Made by a program: the position numbers and the translations under genes | Assembly (NCBI RefSeq): GCF_019457635.1 | Contig: NZ_CP080412.1 | Span: 1,860,001-1,924,000, forward strand | Reading direction: 5' to 3' | From: Shewanella mangrovisoli | GTDB taxonomy: Bacteria; Pseudomonadota; Gammaproteobacteria; Enterobacterales; Shewanellaceae | DNA: 64,000 nucleotides | Shown here: piece after piece, positions 9,010 through 18,445 of the stretch | How the letters are laid out: every line of letters begins with the position of its first letter | Position numbering within the stretch: position 1 is the first letter of the stretch | Notes under the pieces: generated by a model | Seen by the model: only the letters and a program-made list of their open reading frames with translations | The model's database searches: none | What the model was told of the DNA's origin: nothing

Positions 9010-9405
9010 ATGATCAGTCTGGTAATAGCAACAATCCTGAGCGCTGGCGTGTGCGTTTATCACTTAGTGGAGGGGAAACAAAAGCGGCTGCCGAAGCTGA
9101 TGAATGCGCCTTTGTCTGAACCAGATAAACAGTGGTTTAGCGCGCTATTCTATTGCCAATCGGTATTCTATTTATCCACTACCGCCGTGTTTTTGGTGTG
9201 TGCCCTCAAACTCCTTCCTGAAATGTATGGCTACAGCTTATTGCTGTTTTTGGGACTGAATTACGGTATGTATGCGATTTGGCTTTTTTACGTGGCCTTA
9301 TTATCCCCACCCCAAGCTAGCCTGCGCCTACGTTTGCAATCCTTAGTCTTTTTATTGATAGCCTTGCTTGCGGTGCTGAGTCCACTGCAGTTACAAGCAC
9401 TTTAG
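9010..9405 (+). CDS. Small four-helix membrane protein, unknown function
   Basis: A 131-residue protein with four hydrophobic segments, at about residues 1-20, 45-67, 73-97 and 108-127, joined by short charged loops (GKQKRLPK, RLRLQ). This predicts an inner-membrane protein with both ends on the same side. A purine-rich AAGGGCGAGAG stretch precedes the ATG. It lies 239 nt upstream of the DUF2157 operon on the same strand and could be a looser member of that group, but the gap has no clear read-through evidence. Confidence 0.55.
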   Translation: MISLVIATILSAGVCVYHLVEGKQKRLPKLMNAPLSEPDKQWFSALFYCQSVFYLSTTAVFLVCALKLLPEMYGYSLLLFLGLNYGMYAIWLFYVALLSPPQASLRLRLQSLVFLLIALLAVLSPLQLQAL

Positions 9406-9556
9406 TTCGATTAACCATTTTACCCTTCAAAAGACAGTGCTTTTATCCCTTTGGTTGATTTATGAATAAGGCTGAAGATTCACTTATCTATTTGCTCTAT
9501 TGAGCAATACAATAGGGACTATCTTTGGCAATTTACTTGGCAGGTTTGTAGTGCGC

Positions 9557-9604
9557 CTAGTGATAGCACCTAGTTGTAGCTCTTAGTGATAGCATCTGGT
9601 GAAG
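9557..9604 (+). repeat. 13-bp imperfect tandem repeat, 3.7 units
   Basis: Units ctagtgatagcac, ctagttgtagctc, ttagtgatagcat, then a partial ctggtgaag follow one another without gaps in front of the DUF2157 gene. The preceding tttgtagtgcgc looks like a further decayed unit. Confidence 0.6.
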
Positions 9605-9644
9605 TTGCGCTGCCAACGTCAGCAAATAATAGGGAGATTTCAGA

Positions 9645-10709
9645 TTGCGCCATCTTACCTCGCACGTCTATGAATGGCTGGAACAGGGACATATCACGCC
9701 AACTGTGGCAAATGAACTGTATCGACAGTTATCCGTGCCACCCAACGCCGCCCGTTGGCGCAGCTTATTAGCGCAGCTTTTACAATGGTCGGGGGCGTTA
9801 AGCTTTGCCTGCGGAGTGATTTTCTTTTTTGCCTATAACTGGCAGTCCCTCGAGCGAATGAGCAAGTTTGCGCTGATTGAAGCTGCGCTATTGATGAGTC
9901 TTGTCAGCTTTGTCTGGCTGTATTATCGCAGTGCGGCTAAGCGGCTCGTTGACCCTTCTCATTCTTTATTTGGAGCAACTCTTGCCAATGCTGCGCTGCT
10001 GGTGGTGAGCCTGTTGGTGGGAGGGCTGTTAGCCCTGGTCGGGCAAACCTATCAAACCGGCGCAGACCCTTGGCAGTTATTCGCCATTTGGGCGCTTGCG
10101 ATTCTGCCCTTCGCGTGGGTGGCAGGCTTTGATGGCCTATGGTTATTGCTGGTGGGGCTAGCCAATTTAAGCCTTGGGCTGTATGCCGATACGACTTCGC
10201 TCTGGCTAGATGAACAGTTGTGGTTATGTCTCTTCGTGGTCCTTAATCTGACTATCTACTATGGTTTTGTGTTTCTCGGCAGTAGCAGCAGACGTTGGCA
10301 TGCGCCATTTGTCGAGTATGCGAGTTCACTGATGGCCATGGGGTGCTTTACCTTACTGGTGTGTTGGATGATTTTTGAGCCGAGCGACACTAAGCCGCTG
10401 CTTGTCAGTGTGTGGGTTGGCTACGTTGGCCATCTATTGTTTGGATTCTGGTGGTTCAGGCACAAACGATTGCAGGTTTATCCCTTGGCGTTGGGTGGCT
10501 TTAGCTTGATTACCGTTGGCGCGGCGCTATTCACCGAACTGTTGTTTCGCGATAGCGATCCCATTGGCGGCTTTTTGTTGATTGGGCTTTACATCATTTT
10601 AGCGAGCACTGGCTTAAGTGCGGTGTTAAGGCGATTGCATCGGCAAGCTAAAGCGGGCATCTCGCCTACGCAGACACCCAGCGAGAATGAGGAGCTAAGC
10701 CATGAATAA
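9645..10709 (+). CDS. DUF2157 integral membrane protein
   Basis: A 354-residue polytopic membrane protein. A short soluble N-terminus (about 45 residues, HVYEWLEQGHITPTVANELY) leads into roughly ten hydrophobic helices, the arrangement of the DUF2157 family. The function is unknown. The start is TTG at 9645, set by GGGAGA 8-13 nt upstream. It overlaps the DUF4401 gene by 8 nt (both frames read across catgaataa), which shows translational coupling. This family is known to occur with DUF4401 and GDYXXLXY proteins, exactly as here. Confidence 0.8.
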   Translation: MRHLTSHVYEWLEQGHITPTVANELYRQLSVPPNAARWRSLLAQLLQWSGALSFACGVIFFFAYNWQSLERMSKFALIEAALLMSLVSFVWLYYRSAAKRLVDPSHSLFGATLANAALLVVSLLVGGLLALVGQTYQTGADPWQLFAIWALAILPFAWVAGFDGLWLLLVGLANLSLGLYADTTSLWLDEQLWLCLFVVLNLTIYYGFVFLGSSSRRWHAPFVEYASSLMAMGCFTLLVCWMIFEPSDTKPLLVSVWVGYVGHLLFGFWWFRHKRLQVYPLALGGFSLITVGAALFTELLFRDSDPIGGFLLIGLYIILASTGLSAVLRRLHRQAKAGISPTQTPSENEELSHE

Positions 10710-11838
10710 GCACCAGAATGAGTTCCAGAATGAGTCGATGCAAACAAGCGAGATATCTGCGGCGCAATCTCTGTGGGAGAGTTTGTATACCAAGGGCGCC
10801 GTGAATACCCCTGAGTTGCCTGAATCCCAAGACATGCCCTGGTATATCGCTCTGATGCAAGCCGGTGCAGCCTGGATAGCCGCTTGGTTCTTATTAGGTT
10901 TTATGGTGTCACTTTTCGATAGTTTGTGGGGACGATTCGAAGGGGGCGCGGCACTCTTTATCGGTGGCAGCTATCTAGGCTTAGGGCTTGCTTTATATTG
11001 GGGCGGGCGCCAACAGCACTTTTTGCTGCAGTTTGCCTTTGCCTCCTGCTTAAGCGGCACGCTTGCCTTGGCTTGGGGGCTGTTTGATTTACTCGGCGGA
11101 GCCTTCAATCTGGCTTGGTATCTGAGCATGGCTGCATTGTTTTTACTGCTTTGGGGGATTATCAAGCACACTGTGGCCCAGTGGGTATTTGCATTTGGCT
11201 GTAGTGTCTGTGTCACCGGCCTGTTGGCCGAGTGGCATCTCTTATCGTTAACGCCGACGCTGTGGCTATTGCTATCGAGTATTGTGCTACTCAATCTTCA
11301 CCGCACTGGGCACCACTATCAAAGGGCGAGAATGTGGATTTTTGCCACGAGTGCAAATCTGCTCACCATTCAACTTATGCATGTGTTTAGTCTGGATAGG
11401 GAGTTTTCGCAGTTGTATGCCGTGGGGTGGCAGTCGGGGATAACCGCGATTCATTTACTGGTCGTGTTTGCCATCTGCAGCTTTTTGCTCCTGAGTCTGT
11501 GTAAGCAATGGCAGATCCCATTCACCCATCCTGCCATATTGTTCGCGCTTTTAGGGTTAGTGCTTATTAGTGCACTGTCTTTACCAATGCAGGGCTTATC
11601 AACGGCTGTGCTACTGATATTGTTAGGGCACTACGGGCACGAGGCGTGGCTTAAGGGGATGGGGATTGCCTCTGGGCTGGTGTTTGCGGCGGGCTATTAT
11701 TATTCCCTAGAGACGACCTTGATGCTTAAATCTCTGTATTTGATGGGATTAGGCGGAGTGCTTATTATCGCGAGATTGCTGATGTGGCGCTATTTTCCCA
11801 TCAAACAAGTGCTGGTCGCAGCAAAGGAGCAAGCATGA
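10702..11838 (+). CDS. DUF4401 integral membrane protein
   Basis: A 378-residue membrane protein with a hydrophilic N-terminus of about 45 residues and some ten to eleven transmembrane helices, matching the DUF4401 family. It overlaps DUF2157 upstream by 8 nt and the GDYXXLXY gene downstream by 4 nt (ATGA), so the three are translated as a unit. The third protein has a large non-cytoplasmic domain, so I infer a membrane complex, but no activity is known to me. Confidence 0.78.
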   Translation: MNKHQNEFQNESMQTSEISAAQSLWESLYTKGAVNTPELPESQDMPWYIALMQAGAAWIAAWFLLGFMVSLFDSLWGRFEGGAALFIGGSYLGLGLALYWGGRQQHFLLQFAFASCLSGTLALAWGLFDLLGGAFNLAWYLSMAALFLLLWGIIKHTVAQWVFAFGCSVCVTGLLAEWHLLSLTPTLWLLLSSIVLLNLHRTGHHYQRARMWIFATSANLLTIQLMHVFSLDREFSQLYAVGWQSGITAIHLLVVFAICSFLLLSLCKQWQIPFTHPAILFALLGLVLISALSLPMQGLSTAVLLILLGHYGHEAWLKGMGIASGLVFAAGYYYSLETTLMLKSLYLMGLGGVLIIARLLMWRYFPIKQVLVAAKEQA

Positions 11839-12353
11839 TGAATCAAGCGACCTTAGCATTAAGCCGTTTTCATAAGCGCGCCATAGTCTTAGTGGTGTTT
11901 ACCACTGCGGCACTGCTGATAAGCATCAACTGGCGAATCGCTCAGTTTGAGCAGTTATTACAGGATGGCCAAGTGGTACGTTTTGCCTTAGCGCCAGTGG
12001 ATCCTCGCTCGATTATGCAGGGGGATTATATGGCCTTGGAGTATGCTATTGCGCAGGAGGTGCGCGCCGCGTTGCCCGAGGGGATGACGCAGGGACAACT
12101 GCTGTTGACGCTCGACTCGCAAAAGGTGGCGCACTTTGTGGGTATTTATCGTGACCAGCCCAAAGCTGCCGAGCAACTCACGGTAGATTTTCGCCTGCGC
12201 AATCATAGAGTAAAGCTCGCCTCAAATAGTTTTTTCTTCGAAGAGGGCCAAGCCGATCACTTCAGCCAAGCAAAGTATGGTGAGTTTAGAGTGAACGCTC
12301 GGGGAGAATTGTTGTTAGTCAGCCTACTCGATGAGCAGTTGCAGCCACTATAA
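11835..12353 (+). CDS. GDYXXLXY-domain membrane-anchored protein
   Basis: A 172-residue protein with one N-terminal transmembrane helix (about residues 14-34) and a globular domain outside the cytoplasm containing the family motif GDYMALEY at 63-70. The ATG at 11835 is chosen because AAAGGAG lies 7-12 nt upstream; it overlaps the DUF4401 stop as ATGA. This family is the usual third member beside DUF2157 and DUF4401. A terminator follows at 12378. Function unknown. Confidence 0.8.
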   Translation: MMNQATLALSRFHKRAIVLVVFTTAALLISINWRIAQFEQLLQDGQVVRFALAPVDPRSIMQGDYMALEYAIAQEVRAALPEGMTQGQLLLTLDSQKVAHFVGIYRDQPKAAEQLTVDFRLRNHRVKLASNSFFFEEGQADHFSQAKYGEFRVNARGELLLVSLLDEQLQPL

Positions 12354-12377
12354 CGGGCTACTCTGATGATCTTTAAC

Positions 12378-12414
12378 AAGATGGTGAGCCAGGCTCGCCA
12401 TCTTCGCTATTTTT
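12378..12414 (+). terminator. Terminator of the DUF2157 operon
   Basis: A 13-bp stem with one G-T pair (12378-12390 with 12392-12404) followed by cgctattttt. Confidence 0.65.
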
Positions 12415-12592
12415 CCTAGTCCAATCCGCTAAATCGCCGCCCAAATATCCATCTTAAGTTGCAACTTGCGTGCAACTAATTTGTAACCTTGATTCCCTAT
12501 AGTATCGTCAGTTTTCGAGGCTAAGCGCTTCGTGAAATCGTAAGTCTTTAACTTCAATACCAATATAAAAAATATACTTATTAGGGGTCATT

Positions 12593-15439
12593 ATGTTTAA
12601 TAACAAAACGCTGTTGGCGTTAGCCATCAGTGGCGTGTGTGGGTTTGCCCATGCTGCCGATAATCTGATTATTACTGAATATGTTGAAGGCAGCAGCAAC
12701 AACAAAGCCATTGAGTTGTACAACCCAACCGCCAGCAGCATCGATTTAAGCCAGTATCAATTACGCTTCTATTTTAATGGCAGCACAACGGTGGGCATGA
12801 CTATCGCCCTGACCGGCACCTTAGCCGCAGGGGCGACTCATGTGGTTGCTGATAATGATGCATCGGCCGATATTCTGGCGGTGACAAATCAACAAAGCAG
12901 CGCGAGTTTTTTCAATGGTGACGATGCCATTGTGCTGACCTATCAAGATCAAGTGATTGATAGCTTAGGTCAAGTGGGTGTCGATCCCGGCAGTGAGTGG
13001 GGCAGTGGTGATTTATCGACGCAGGACAATACCCTGCGCCGCAATCCCGAACAGCTAATCGCCGATCCCATTATTGATGATGCAGTCACCTTTAATACAT
13101 GGTTAGGTTTTGCCAAAGACGATATCTCGGATCTGGGTAAGTTCAGCGCGGGCACTCCAACCGATCCTGTTGAGCCGCCACCGAGTTCATTAGCCTGTGG
13201 TGAAGCCTCAACGCCTATCCATGCCCTGCAAGGTTCGACCAATGTCAGTCCGTTAAACGGACAAACCTTAGTGGTAGAAGCCATTGTGGTGAGTAACCAA
13301 GAAGCTGGCCTAAAGGGCATCTTCGTGCAAATGGCCGACAACGAAGCCGATAACGATCCACAAACCTCGGAAGGGGTGTTTGTTTATACCGGTAATGCGC
13401 CAACGGGTTATGTGGCGGGCGATCGTGTACGCTTAAAGGCTAAAGTCACTGAATATCAAGGCTTAACGGAACTGACTACCGTTGCCGATCATAAACTGTG
13501 TGCCGCAGGACAAACCCTACCAACTGCGGCCGTGGTGACATTACCTGTAAATTCGAGCGATGACTTTGAGCCATTTGAAGGCATGCGCGTACGCTTTAGC
13601 CAAGATCTGGTGGTGAACGAAGTCTACAACTTGGGCCGCTATGGTGAAATTTCACTCGGTAGCAGCCGTCACTTTATTGGGACGCAAGTGGCCGCGCCAG
13701 GTGATGATGCCTTAGCCGTCACTGCTGCTAATCTCAAAGACAGTATTTTACTCGACGATGGCTTAACGGCGCAGAACCCTGATCCTGTGATTTTCCCGGC
13801 GCCAGGTTTAAGCGCATCGAACACTGTGCGTGTGGGTGACAAAGCCACGAGCCTGACGGGCGTCATGCACTATGGCTTTAATCTTTATCGCATTATGCCG
13901 ACTGAGCCAGTTAATTTTGTGGCAGAAAATCCTCGTCCACAATCGCCAGTGCTTGCCGAAGGCGGCAATCTGAAAGTCGCTAGCTTTAACGTACTGAACT
14001 ACTTTAATGGCGATGGACAGGGCGGCGGTTTCCCTACTGCGCGCGGTGCCAATACCCAGAGTGAGTTTGAGCGTCAAAAAGCGAAGATTGTCAGCGCTAT
14101 GGTGGGGATCAGTGCCGATGTGTTTGGTCTGATGGAAATCGAGAACGATGGCTTTGGCGCTAACTCGGCGATTGCCGATCTCGTGGCGGGCCTCAATGCC
14201 GCCGTGGGAGAAAATCGCTATGTCTATGTTATTCCAAAGGTCAATGGCAGTAACTTAAGCGCGATCGGTACGGATGCGATTACCGTTGGTTTAATTTATC
14301 GCAGTGACAAAGTGAGCCCTCAGGGTGATGCGCGTATTCTATCCAGCGCTAATTCACCCTTAGATGACGCCGCGCAGCCACTATTCGACGACAGCAAAAA
14401 CCGCCCTATGTTGACTCAAGCCTTCGTGCTAAACGGCAGTGAGGAGAGTGTAGTCGTTGCGGTTAATCACTTGAAATCTAAGGGCAGTGAGTGTGCTGGC
14501 GATCCAGATATGAACGATGGTCAAGGTAACTGCAATATTACCCGTACCCGCGCAGCAACGGCGGCGGGGCAGTGGATTGCAGAGCAGTATCCAGAGCAAG
14601 GCGTACTGCTGATCGGCGACTTAAACTCCTATGCCAAGGAAGATCCGCTAAGCGCATTGGCTAACGCTGGCTTTAGCGAGTTGTTTGCAAAACTTGAAAA
14701 AGCCAATCCTTATTCCTATGTATTCTCGGGTGAATCTGGGCAGTTAGACCATGCGCTGGCCAATACCGCGTTAGTGGATAAAGTCGTGGATGTGACCGAG
14801 TGGCATATCAATACCGACGAGCCACGGGTGTTAGATTACAACGAAGAGTTTAAGACGGCTGCGCAGGTGCAAGACCTTTATGCCAGTGATGCTTATCGCT
14901 CATCGGATCATGATCCTGTGGTGATTTCACTCCTGCTCGAAGCGGAAAACGTGGCTCCTGAAGCCAGCTTTACTCAGCTTGTGAATGGTGCGAGTGTGCA
15001 ATTGACTTCAACCTCCATTGATAGCGACGGCCAAATTGTCTCTACTGAGTGGGACTTTGGCGATAATAGCCAAGCCATGGGCGAGTCGGTATCCCACACC
15101 TATGCGCAAACTGGTGATTATCTAGTGACGTTAACTGTGACCGATGATGACGGTTTAAGCCATAGCAGCTCACAAATGGTGTCTGTGGTGGTTGAGAACG
15201 TGAAAAAGCCACCCGTGGCGCAAATTCAGCACATCAATTTATGGTTAGTCGATATGTTTATTTCGACCAGCTATGACACTGACGGTGTGATCAAACAGCA
15301 TAAATGGAAGTTTGATAACGGTAGCCGTGCAAGTGGTCCTGTTGTGTTTCGCCAAGCACGCCGCGGGCTGCATACGGTCGAGTTAACCGTGAAAGACAAT
15401 GATAAATTAACGGATACCACGTCACTGACCTTCCGTTAA
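12593..15439 (+). CDS. exeS: Extracellular nuclease, ExeM/NucH family (ExeS-like)
   Basis: A 948-residue secreted nuclease. In order: signal peptide (cut after AHA, residue 21), a lamin-tail domain (ITEYVEGSSNNKAIELYN), an OB-fold-like domain (about 200-310), an endonuclease/exonuclease/phosphatase domain from about 460, then a PKD domain (EWDFGDNS, about 785-860) and a second PKD-like repeat to the end. Nuclease residues seen are Asn466 in SFNVLN, Glu515 in EIEN, DLNSY and the catalytic SSDHDP (His773). There is no C-terminal transmembrane or GlyGly-CTERM anchor, which fits the freely secreted ExeS type rather than membrane-bound ExeM of Shewanella. The likely role is degradation of extracellular DNA for phosphate or biofilm turnover. 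The symbol rests on memory of the family. Confidence 0.85.
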   Translation: MFNNKTLLALAISGVCGFAHAADNLIITEYVEGSSNNKAIELYNPTASSIDLSQYQLRFYFNGSTTVGMTIALTGTLAAGATHVVADNDASADILAVTNQQSSASFFNGDDAIVLTYQDQVIDSLGQVGVDPGSEWGSGDLSTQDNTLRRNPEQLIADPIIDDAVTFNTWLGFAKDDISDLGKFSAGTPTDPVEPPPSSLACGEASTPIHALQGSTNVSPLNGQTLVVEAIVVSNQEAGLKGIFVQMADNEADNDPQTSEGVFVYTGNAPTGYVAGDRVRLKAKVTEYQGLTELTTVADHKLCAAGQTLPTAAVVTLPVNSSDDFEPFEGMRVRFSQDLVVNEVYNLGRYGEISLGSSRHFIGTQVAAPGDDALAVTAANLKDSILLDDGLTAQNPDPVIFPAPGLSASNTVRVGDKATSLTGVMHYGFNLYRIMPTEPVNFVAENPRPQSPVLAEGGNLKVASFNVLNYFNGDGQGGGFPTARGANTQSEFERQKAKIVSAMVGISADVFGLMEIENDGFGANSAIADLVAGLNAAVGENRYVYVIPKVNGSNLSAIGTDAITVGLIYRSDKVSPQGDARILSSANSPLDDAAQPLFDDSKNRPMLTQAFVLNGSEESVVVAVNHLKSKGSECAGDPDMNDGQGNCNITRTRAATAAGQWIAEQYPEQGVLLIGDLNSYAKEDPLSALANAGFSELFAKLEKANPYSYVFSGESGQLDHALANTALVDKVVDVTEWHINTDEPRVLDYNEEFKTAAQVQDLYASDAYRSSDHDPVVISLLLEAENVAPEASFTQLVNGASVQLTSTSIDSDGQIVSTEWDFGDNSQAMGESVSHTYAQTGDYLVTLTVTDDDGLSHSSSQMVSVVVENVKKPPVAQIQHINLWLVDMFISTSYDTDGVIKQHKWKFDNGSRASGPVVFRQARRGLHTVELTVKDNDKLTDTTSLTFR

Positions 15440-15464
15440 GCCTTAGCCTCTTTCTTTAAATATC

Positions 15465-15491
15465 AAAAGCCTGCATTGCAGGCTTTTTTAC
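15465..15491 (+). terminator. Terminator after exeS
   Basis: Stem AAAAGCCTGC pairing with GCAGGCTTTT (15465-15487) followed by T. Confidence 0.8.
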
Positions 15492-15620
15492 GTTTATTCG
15501 CTTACTTTAATTCACAATCGCGTGCTTGAAATTCAAGCTAAGTCGCTGTAAGTACATCCTCGCTTAAGCTAAGATGACGCTACTTATGGATTTTTACTCA
15601 CAGGGAGCAGGCGCATCACA

Positions 15621-16049
15621 ATGAATGCAGACACCTTGGTGTACCTCAATCAGCATCAATTAACCTCGGTGATGAACCTCACTAAATGGCGTCAGCTTGA
15701 GCAGGCGCTCCATGAAAAGCCGGACTTTGTGCCCCATGTGCGTTATAAGCTGCTGGAAGATGAAGGACCAAACCCTGGTTTCACGCCAGTATGGTGGGAC
15801 GAGTTACTCGCAATTTGCGAGAGGATTGAATGGCTTGAGATTGATCTGCTCAAAAGAGAACACCGCGGCAGATTACTGCCGGAAAAAACCACGGATTTCA
15901 CTGATTATATCGAGGCGCAACTGCACAAGTATCGGCTCCCCTACAGCAAAGAAGCTCAAGGGATTAGGATTTGGGGCTATCTTCGCCCCGATGCGGCTAT
16001 GCCGGTATTTTGTATTGCAGCTGGTGGCGAGACGATAAAGGAAGCGTAA
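15621..16049 (+). CDS. Small cytosolic protein, possibly DUF6678-like
   Basis: A 142-residue soluble protein without signal or membrane segments. The N-terminal NLTKWRQLEQALH and the following VRYKLLEDE...PVWWDELL recall the DUF6678 family of small uncharacterised proteins, but I hold this loosely. CAGGGAG lies 14-20 nt upstream of the ATG. It is transcribed alone between the exeS terminator and a convergent terminator at 16073. Function unknown. Confidence 0.6.
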   Translation: MNADTLVYLNQHQLTSVMNLTKWRQLEQALHEKPDFVPHVRYKLLEDEGPNPGFTPVWWDELLAICERIEWLEIDLLKREHRGRLLPEKTTDFTDYIEAQLHKYRLPYSKEAQGIRIWGYLRPDAAMPVFCIAAGGETIKEA

Positions 16050-16066
16050 GCAACTTCAGATGGTAG

Positions 16067-16101
16067 ATAAAAAGCGGGGCCTAATTGATTAGCGCCCCGC
16101 T
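16067..16101 (-). terminator. Convergent terminator
   Basis: Stem agcggggc (16073-16080) with gccccgct (16094-16101). The T-run is on the minus strand, so it mainly ends the minus-strand operon at 16107, though the stem could also stop the gene at 15621-16049. Confidence 0.75.
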
Positions 16102-16106
16102 AAGGA

Positions 16107-17003
16107 TTAAAGCACGATATAAAGCGGCCAGCCGAGTAGACCGACGAGTCCTTCTTTATGCTCGAATCTTTCTAAACGCTCAGGGGAGGCGTCGCTAAGC
16201 AGCAGTTCGCGGTAGCTTTTCGCAAAATTCAATGTACGCAGCAATGCTGGCGCAAAGTTTTTACCTAAATCTTTACCGATAGTCTCGGCCAGCTCCGCGG
16301 GGAGTTCCGCCAGGGCTTTTTGGGTTTGCTGCTCGATATACTCGAGGCTAAACCATTCGTCCTGCAAGCTGATTTTGGCAATGCGCTTTTTCAGATCTTG
16401 TCTGACTTTGGCATTATCAAACAACATCCGATACAGCACGGCTTCGGCCAATACGCTCTCCAGATTTAAGAAATCCAAGGGATCATAGCTAGTTTGGGCA
16501 TAAAACTGCGCCATTAGCGCTGCAATCGATTGCTGACGTTGGTGCTCGGCCAATGCATCTTGGTAGGCCTCATAGCCCAGCCACTCTTCGGCATCTGGCG
16601 GTGTAGAGACTTGTTCCAGCAGGAATTTATCCACGTCACCATAGAGCGACTTACCATTCACCAGCTTATGTTTGCTGACAACGCTGAGCATGCTCCAACC
16701 CTTTTGGAAGCATTTGACCACGCCATCGGCGGTGAGCAATAAACGCACCGCTTGCTGTTGGTCCTGATCAGACAGTTCCATTAATCCGAGACTGACGACG
16801 CCAATCACATCGTGCGCCGCCTGTTCCAGTAAGTGCATCTTGTACTTGTTGTAGAACTTATCCGCCAATTTGAGGCTCATCAAAATGGCTTTAGATTTGA
16901 TTTGTGCGAGCTGCTCACCGCTAAGGGTGTCGTCTGCTTGGCCTTTAGCCAACACCTTACTCAGGTATGGGCCTTGGTCTAAATCACGCAGTACCAGTTG
17001 CAT
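16107..17003 (-). CDS. Uncharacterised helical protein
   Basis: A 298-residue, largely alpha-helical soluble protein with no signal peptide, membrane segment or catalytic motif that I recognise. It is the third of three unknown genes on the minus strand, starting 10 nt after the stop of the acidic gene upstream, so it is almost certainly co-expressed with it. The tight linkage to two acidic proteins and a J-domain gene hints at a chaperone-client or assembly function, but this is inference. Confidence 0.6.
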   Translation of the reverse strand: MQLVLRDLDQGPYLSKVLAKGQADDTLSGEQLAQIKSKAILMSLKLADKFYNKYKMHLLEQAAHDVIGVVSLGLMELSDQDQQQAVRLLLTADGVVKCFQKGWSMLSVVSKHKLVNGKSLYGDVDKFLLEQVSTPPDAEEWLGYEAYQDALAEHQRQQSIAALMAQFYAQTSYDPLDFLNLESVLAEAVLYRMLFDNAKVRQDLKKRIAKISLQDEWFSLEYIEQQTQKALAELPAELAETIGKDLGKNFAPALLRTLNFAKSYRELLLSDASPERLERFEHKEGLVGLLGWPLYIVL

Positions 17004-17013
17004 CTAGGGATCC

Positions 17014-17772
17014 TTAATCTAAAAAGCTAAACATATCATCCACTTCTGCGTATTCGTCCGTGACTTGGTTTTTCTCTTTCGCTTGGATAACCAGTTCATT
17101 GACGAACTTGTTAATGATCATTTCCCAGCCAGAGCTTTCGTTACGCAGCAGGTTTTTAATGGCTTTTTCTACATCGGGTGCCAGCTCATGGATTAACGCC
17201 ATCAGACTACGTGGGTCATCTAGGCTTAAGCTATGGGCTTCTTCACTGTCGACACGGCTGTCATAGCCGACGGTGTCGGTATCTTCTTCATCGTCGTAAT
17301 AATCGTTGAAGTGGTCTTCATCGTCGTGGCGTTCGCCCAGCATCATCTCGATAAAGGGGATAGACAGATAGAAGAGGCCAGCGGGATCTTCGGCAATGCA
17401 CTCTAAAATAGCGGTTTGTTTTTCTTCGCTATCTTGGATGCGAATTAAATAGGTCAAAAAATCAAAGGTATGCTGAATAAGTTCTTCGGCATTGTTCTTG
17501 ATTTTTTCTTCCCAATACAATGGTTGCTGACAGACGATGTCGCGAATTTGTTCAGGGGTCATCAGCTCCGACATAATTGACGGGCAGGAGATATCGTGGT
17601 GACTGTTGATTTGCGTCAGGGTCACAATGTCCATTTTTTCAATGACTTCGACTAATTGCTCATCGTTCATTGTGGTGGCGATGAGTTCGAAACGTTTACT
17701 GGCCTGTTTTGGCTCGACATCGGCGAGCTCTTTAATCTCGGCAACGGTTATTTCAATGAGACTAGTGTTCAT
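17014..17772 (-). CDS. Acidic uncharacterised protein
   Basis: A 252-residue protein. Residues 1-150 are helical. About 152-175 is a strongly acidic, probably disordered stretch (DDEDHFNDYYDDEED), followed by a second helical part ending in MFSFLD. No family is recognised. Its ATG overlaps the stop of the upstream gene (TAATG), which indicates translational coupling. The next gene follows after 10 nt. Confidence 0.6.
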   Translation of the reverse strand: MNTSLIEITVAEIKELADVEPKQASKRFELIATTMNDEQLVEVIEKMDIVTLTQINSHHDISCPSIMSELMTPEQIRDIVCQQPLYWEEKIKNNAEELIQHTFDFLTYLIRIQDSEEKQTAILECIAEDPAGLFYLSIPFIEMMLGERHDDEDHFNDYYDDEEDTDTVGYDSRVDSEEAHSLSLDDPRSLMALIHELAPDVEKAIKNLLRNESSGWEMIINKFVNELVIQAKEKNQVTDEYAEVDDMFSFLD

Positions 17773-18311
17773 TAGCGGTCCTCATCATCGTAGTGATCGT
17801 AGTAGCCATCTTCCTCTTCGCCGTCATCATCGTCGTCATCGGAATAGTCGGCGTAATCACTGTCTTCGTCTTCAAAATCATCGTCAGCGCTGCGTTTAGG
17901 CGCAGGTGCACTTTTGCCTTGGTTTTCCAGTAAATAGAGTACGGCGCAGCTTTCAATCAATAAATCTTCTGAATAGGCGCGCACCGCCTGCACTAATGGG
18001 ACATCGGCATTGTTAAAGCCGATAGTGACCTTGAACTCATCCCACTCGGGTTGCGTTGCGGTATTAATCCAGTGAGCCCACTTGAGCTTGGCATCACTTG
18101 GAAATTTTACTCGGCCATAGAGTGCCACAGGCAGATACTCGGGCACCGATTCGAGCATTTTAGGATCGGCCTGTAATACTTTTTTGATTTGACTGGTAAA
18201 TTGTTCCAGTGCCTTAGGCGTATCCGGGTCATCATAGGACTCGATATTGTCGTAGGCATTGGTCTTAAGCTCATTAATGCGTGAGATATTCAGTTTTTTG
18301 GCCATGGGCAT
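17772..18311 (-). CDS. Acidic-tailed uncharacterised protein
   Basis: A 179-residue protein with a helical N-terminal domain (about 1-145) and an extremely acidic C-terminal tail (from about 145; runs of Asp/Glu interspersed with Tyr), predicted to be disordered. Both this and the next gene carry Asp-rich, Tyr-spaced stretches. Two start codons 6 nt apart (18311 and 18305) cannot be separated by their ribosome binding sites. The J-domain gene lies 134 nt upstream on the same strand. Function unknown. Confidence 0.6.
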   Translation of the reverse strand: MPMAKKLNISRINELKTNAYDNIESYDDPDTPKALEQFTSQIKKVLQADPKMLESVPEYLPVALYGRVKFPSDAKLKWAHWINTATQPEWDEFKVTIGFNNADVPLVQAVRAYSEDLLIESCAVLYLLENQGKSAPAPKRSADDDFEDEDSDYADYSDDDDDDGEEEDGYYDHYDDEDR

Positions 18312-18445
18312 GTCTCGAAATAAAAGCTATCAAACAAACAGCTTCTCAAAATAAACCGTGTTGCAATAAAAGGTCCAAATTAAGGGGCTTGGCAAACTAA
18401 GCTCATTAATTTGGCACTCCCAGTGTTGCACTGGAAATAACCCGC

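Noticed and set aside
17772..18311. Asp/Glu-rich tail as an antisense or frame-shadow artefact
   Set aside because: The frame has a well-formed N-terminal domain, a coupled downstream start (TAATG) and fits operon order, so the acidic tail is taken as real.
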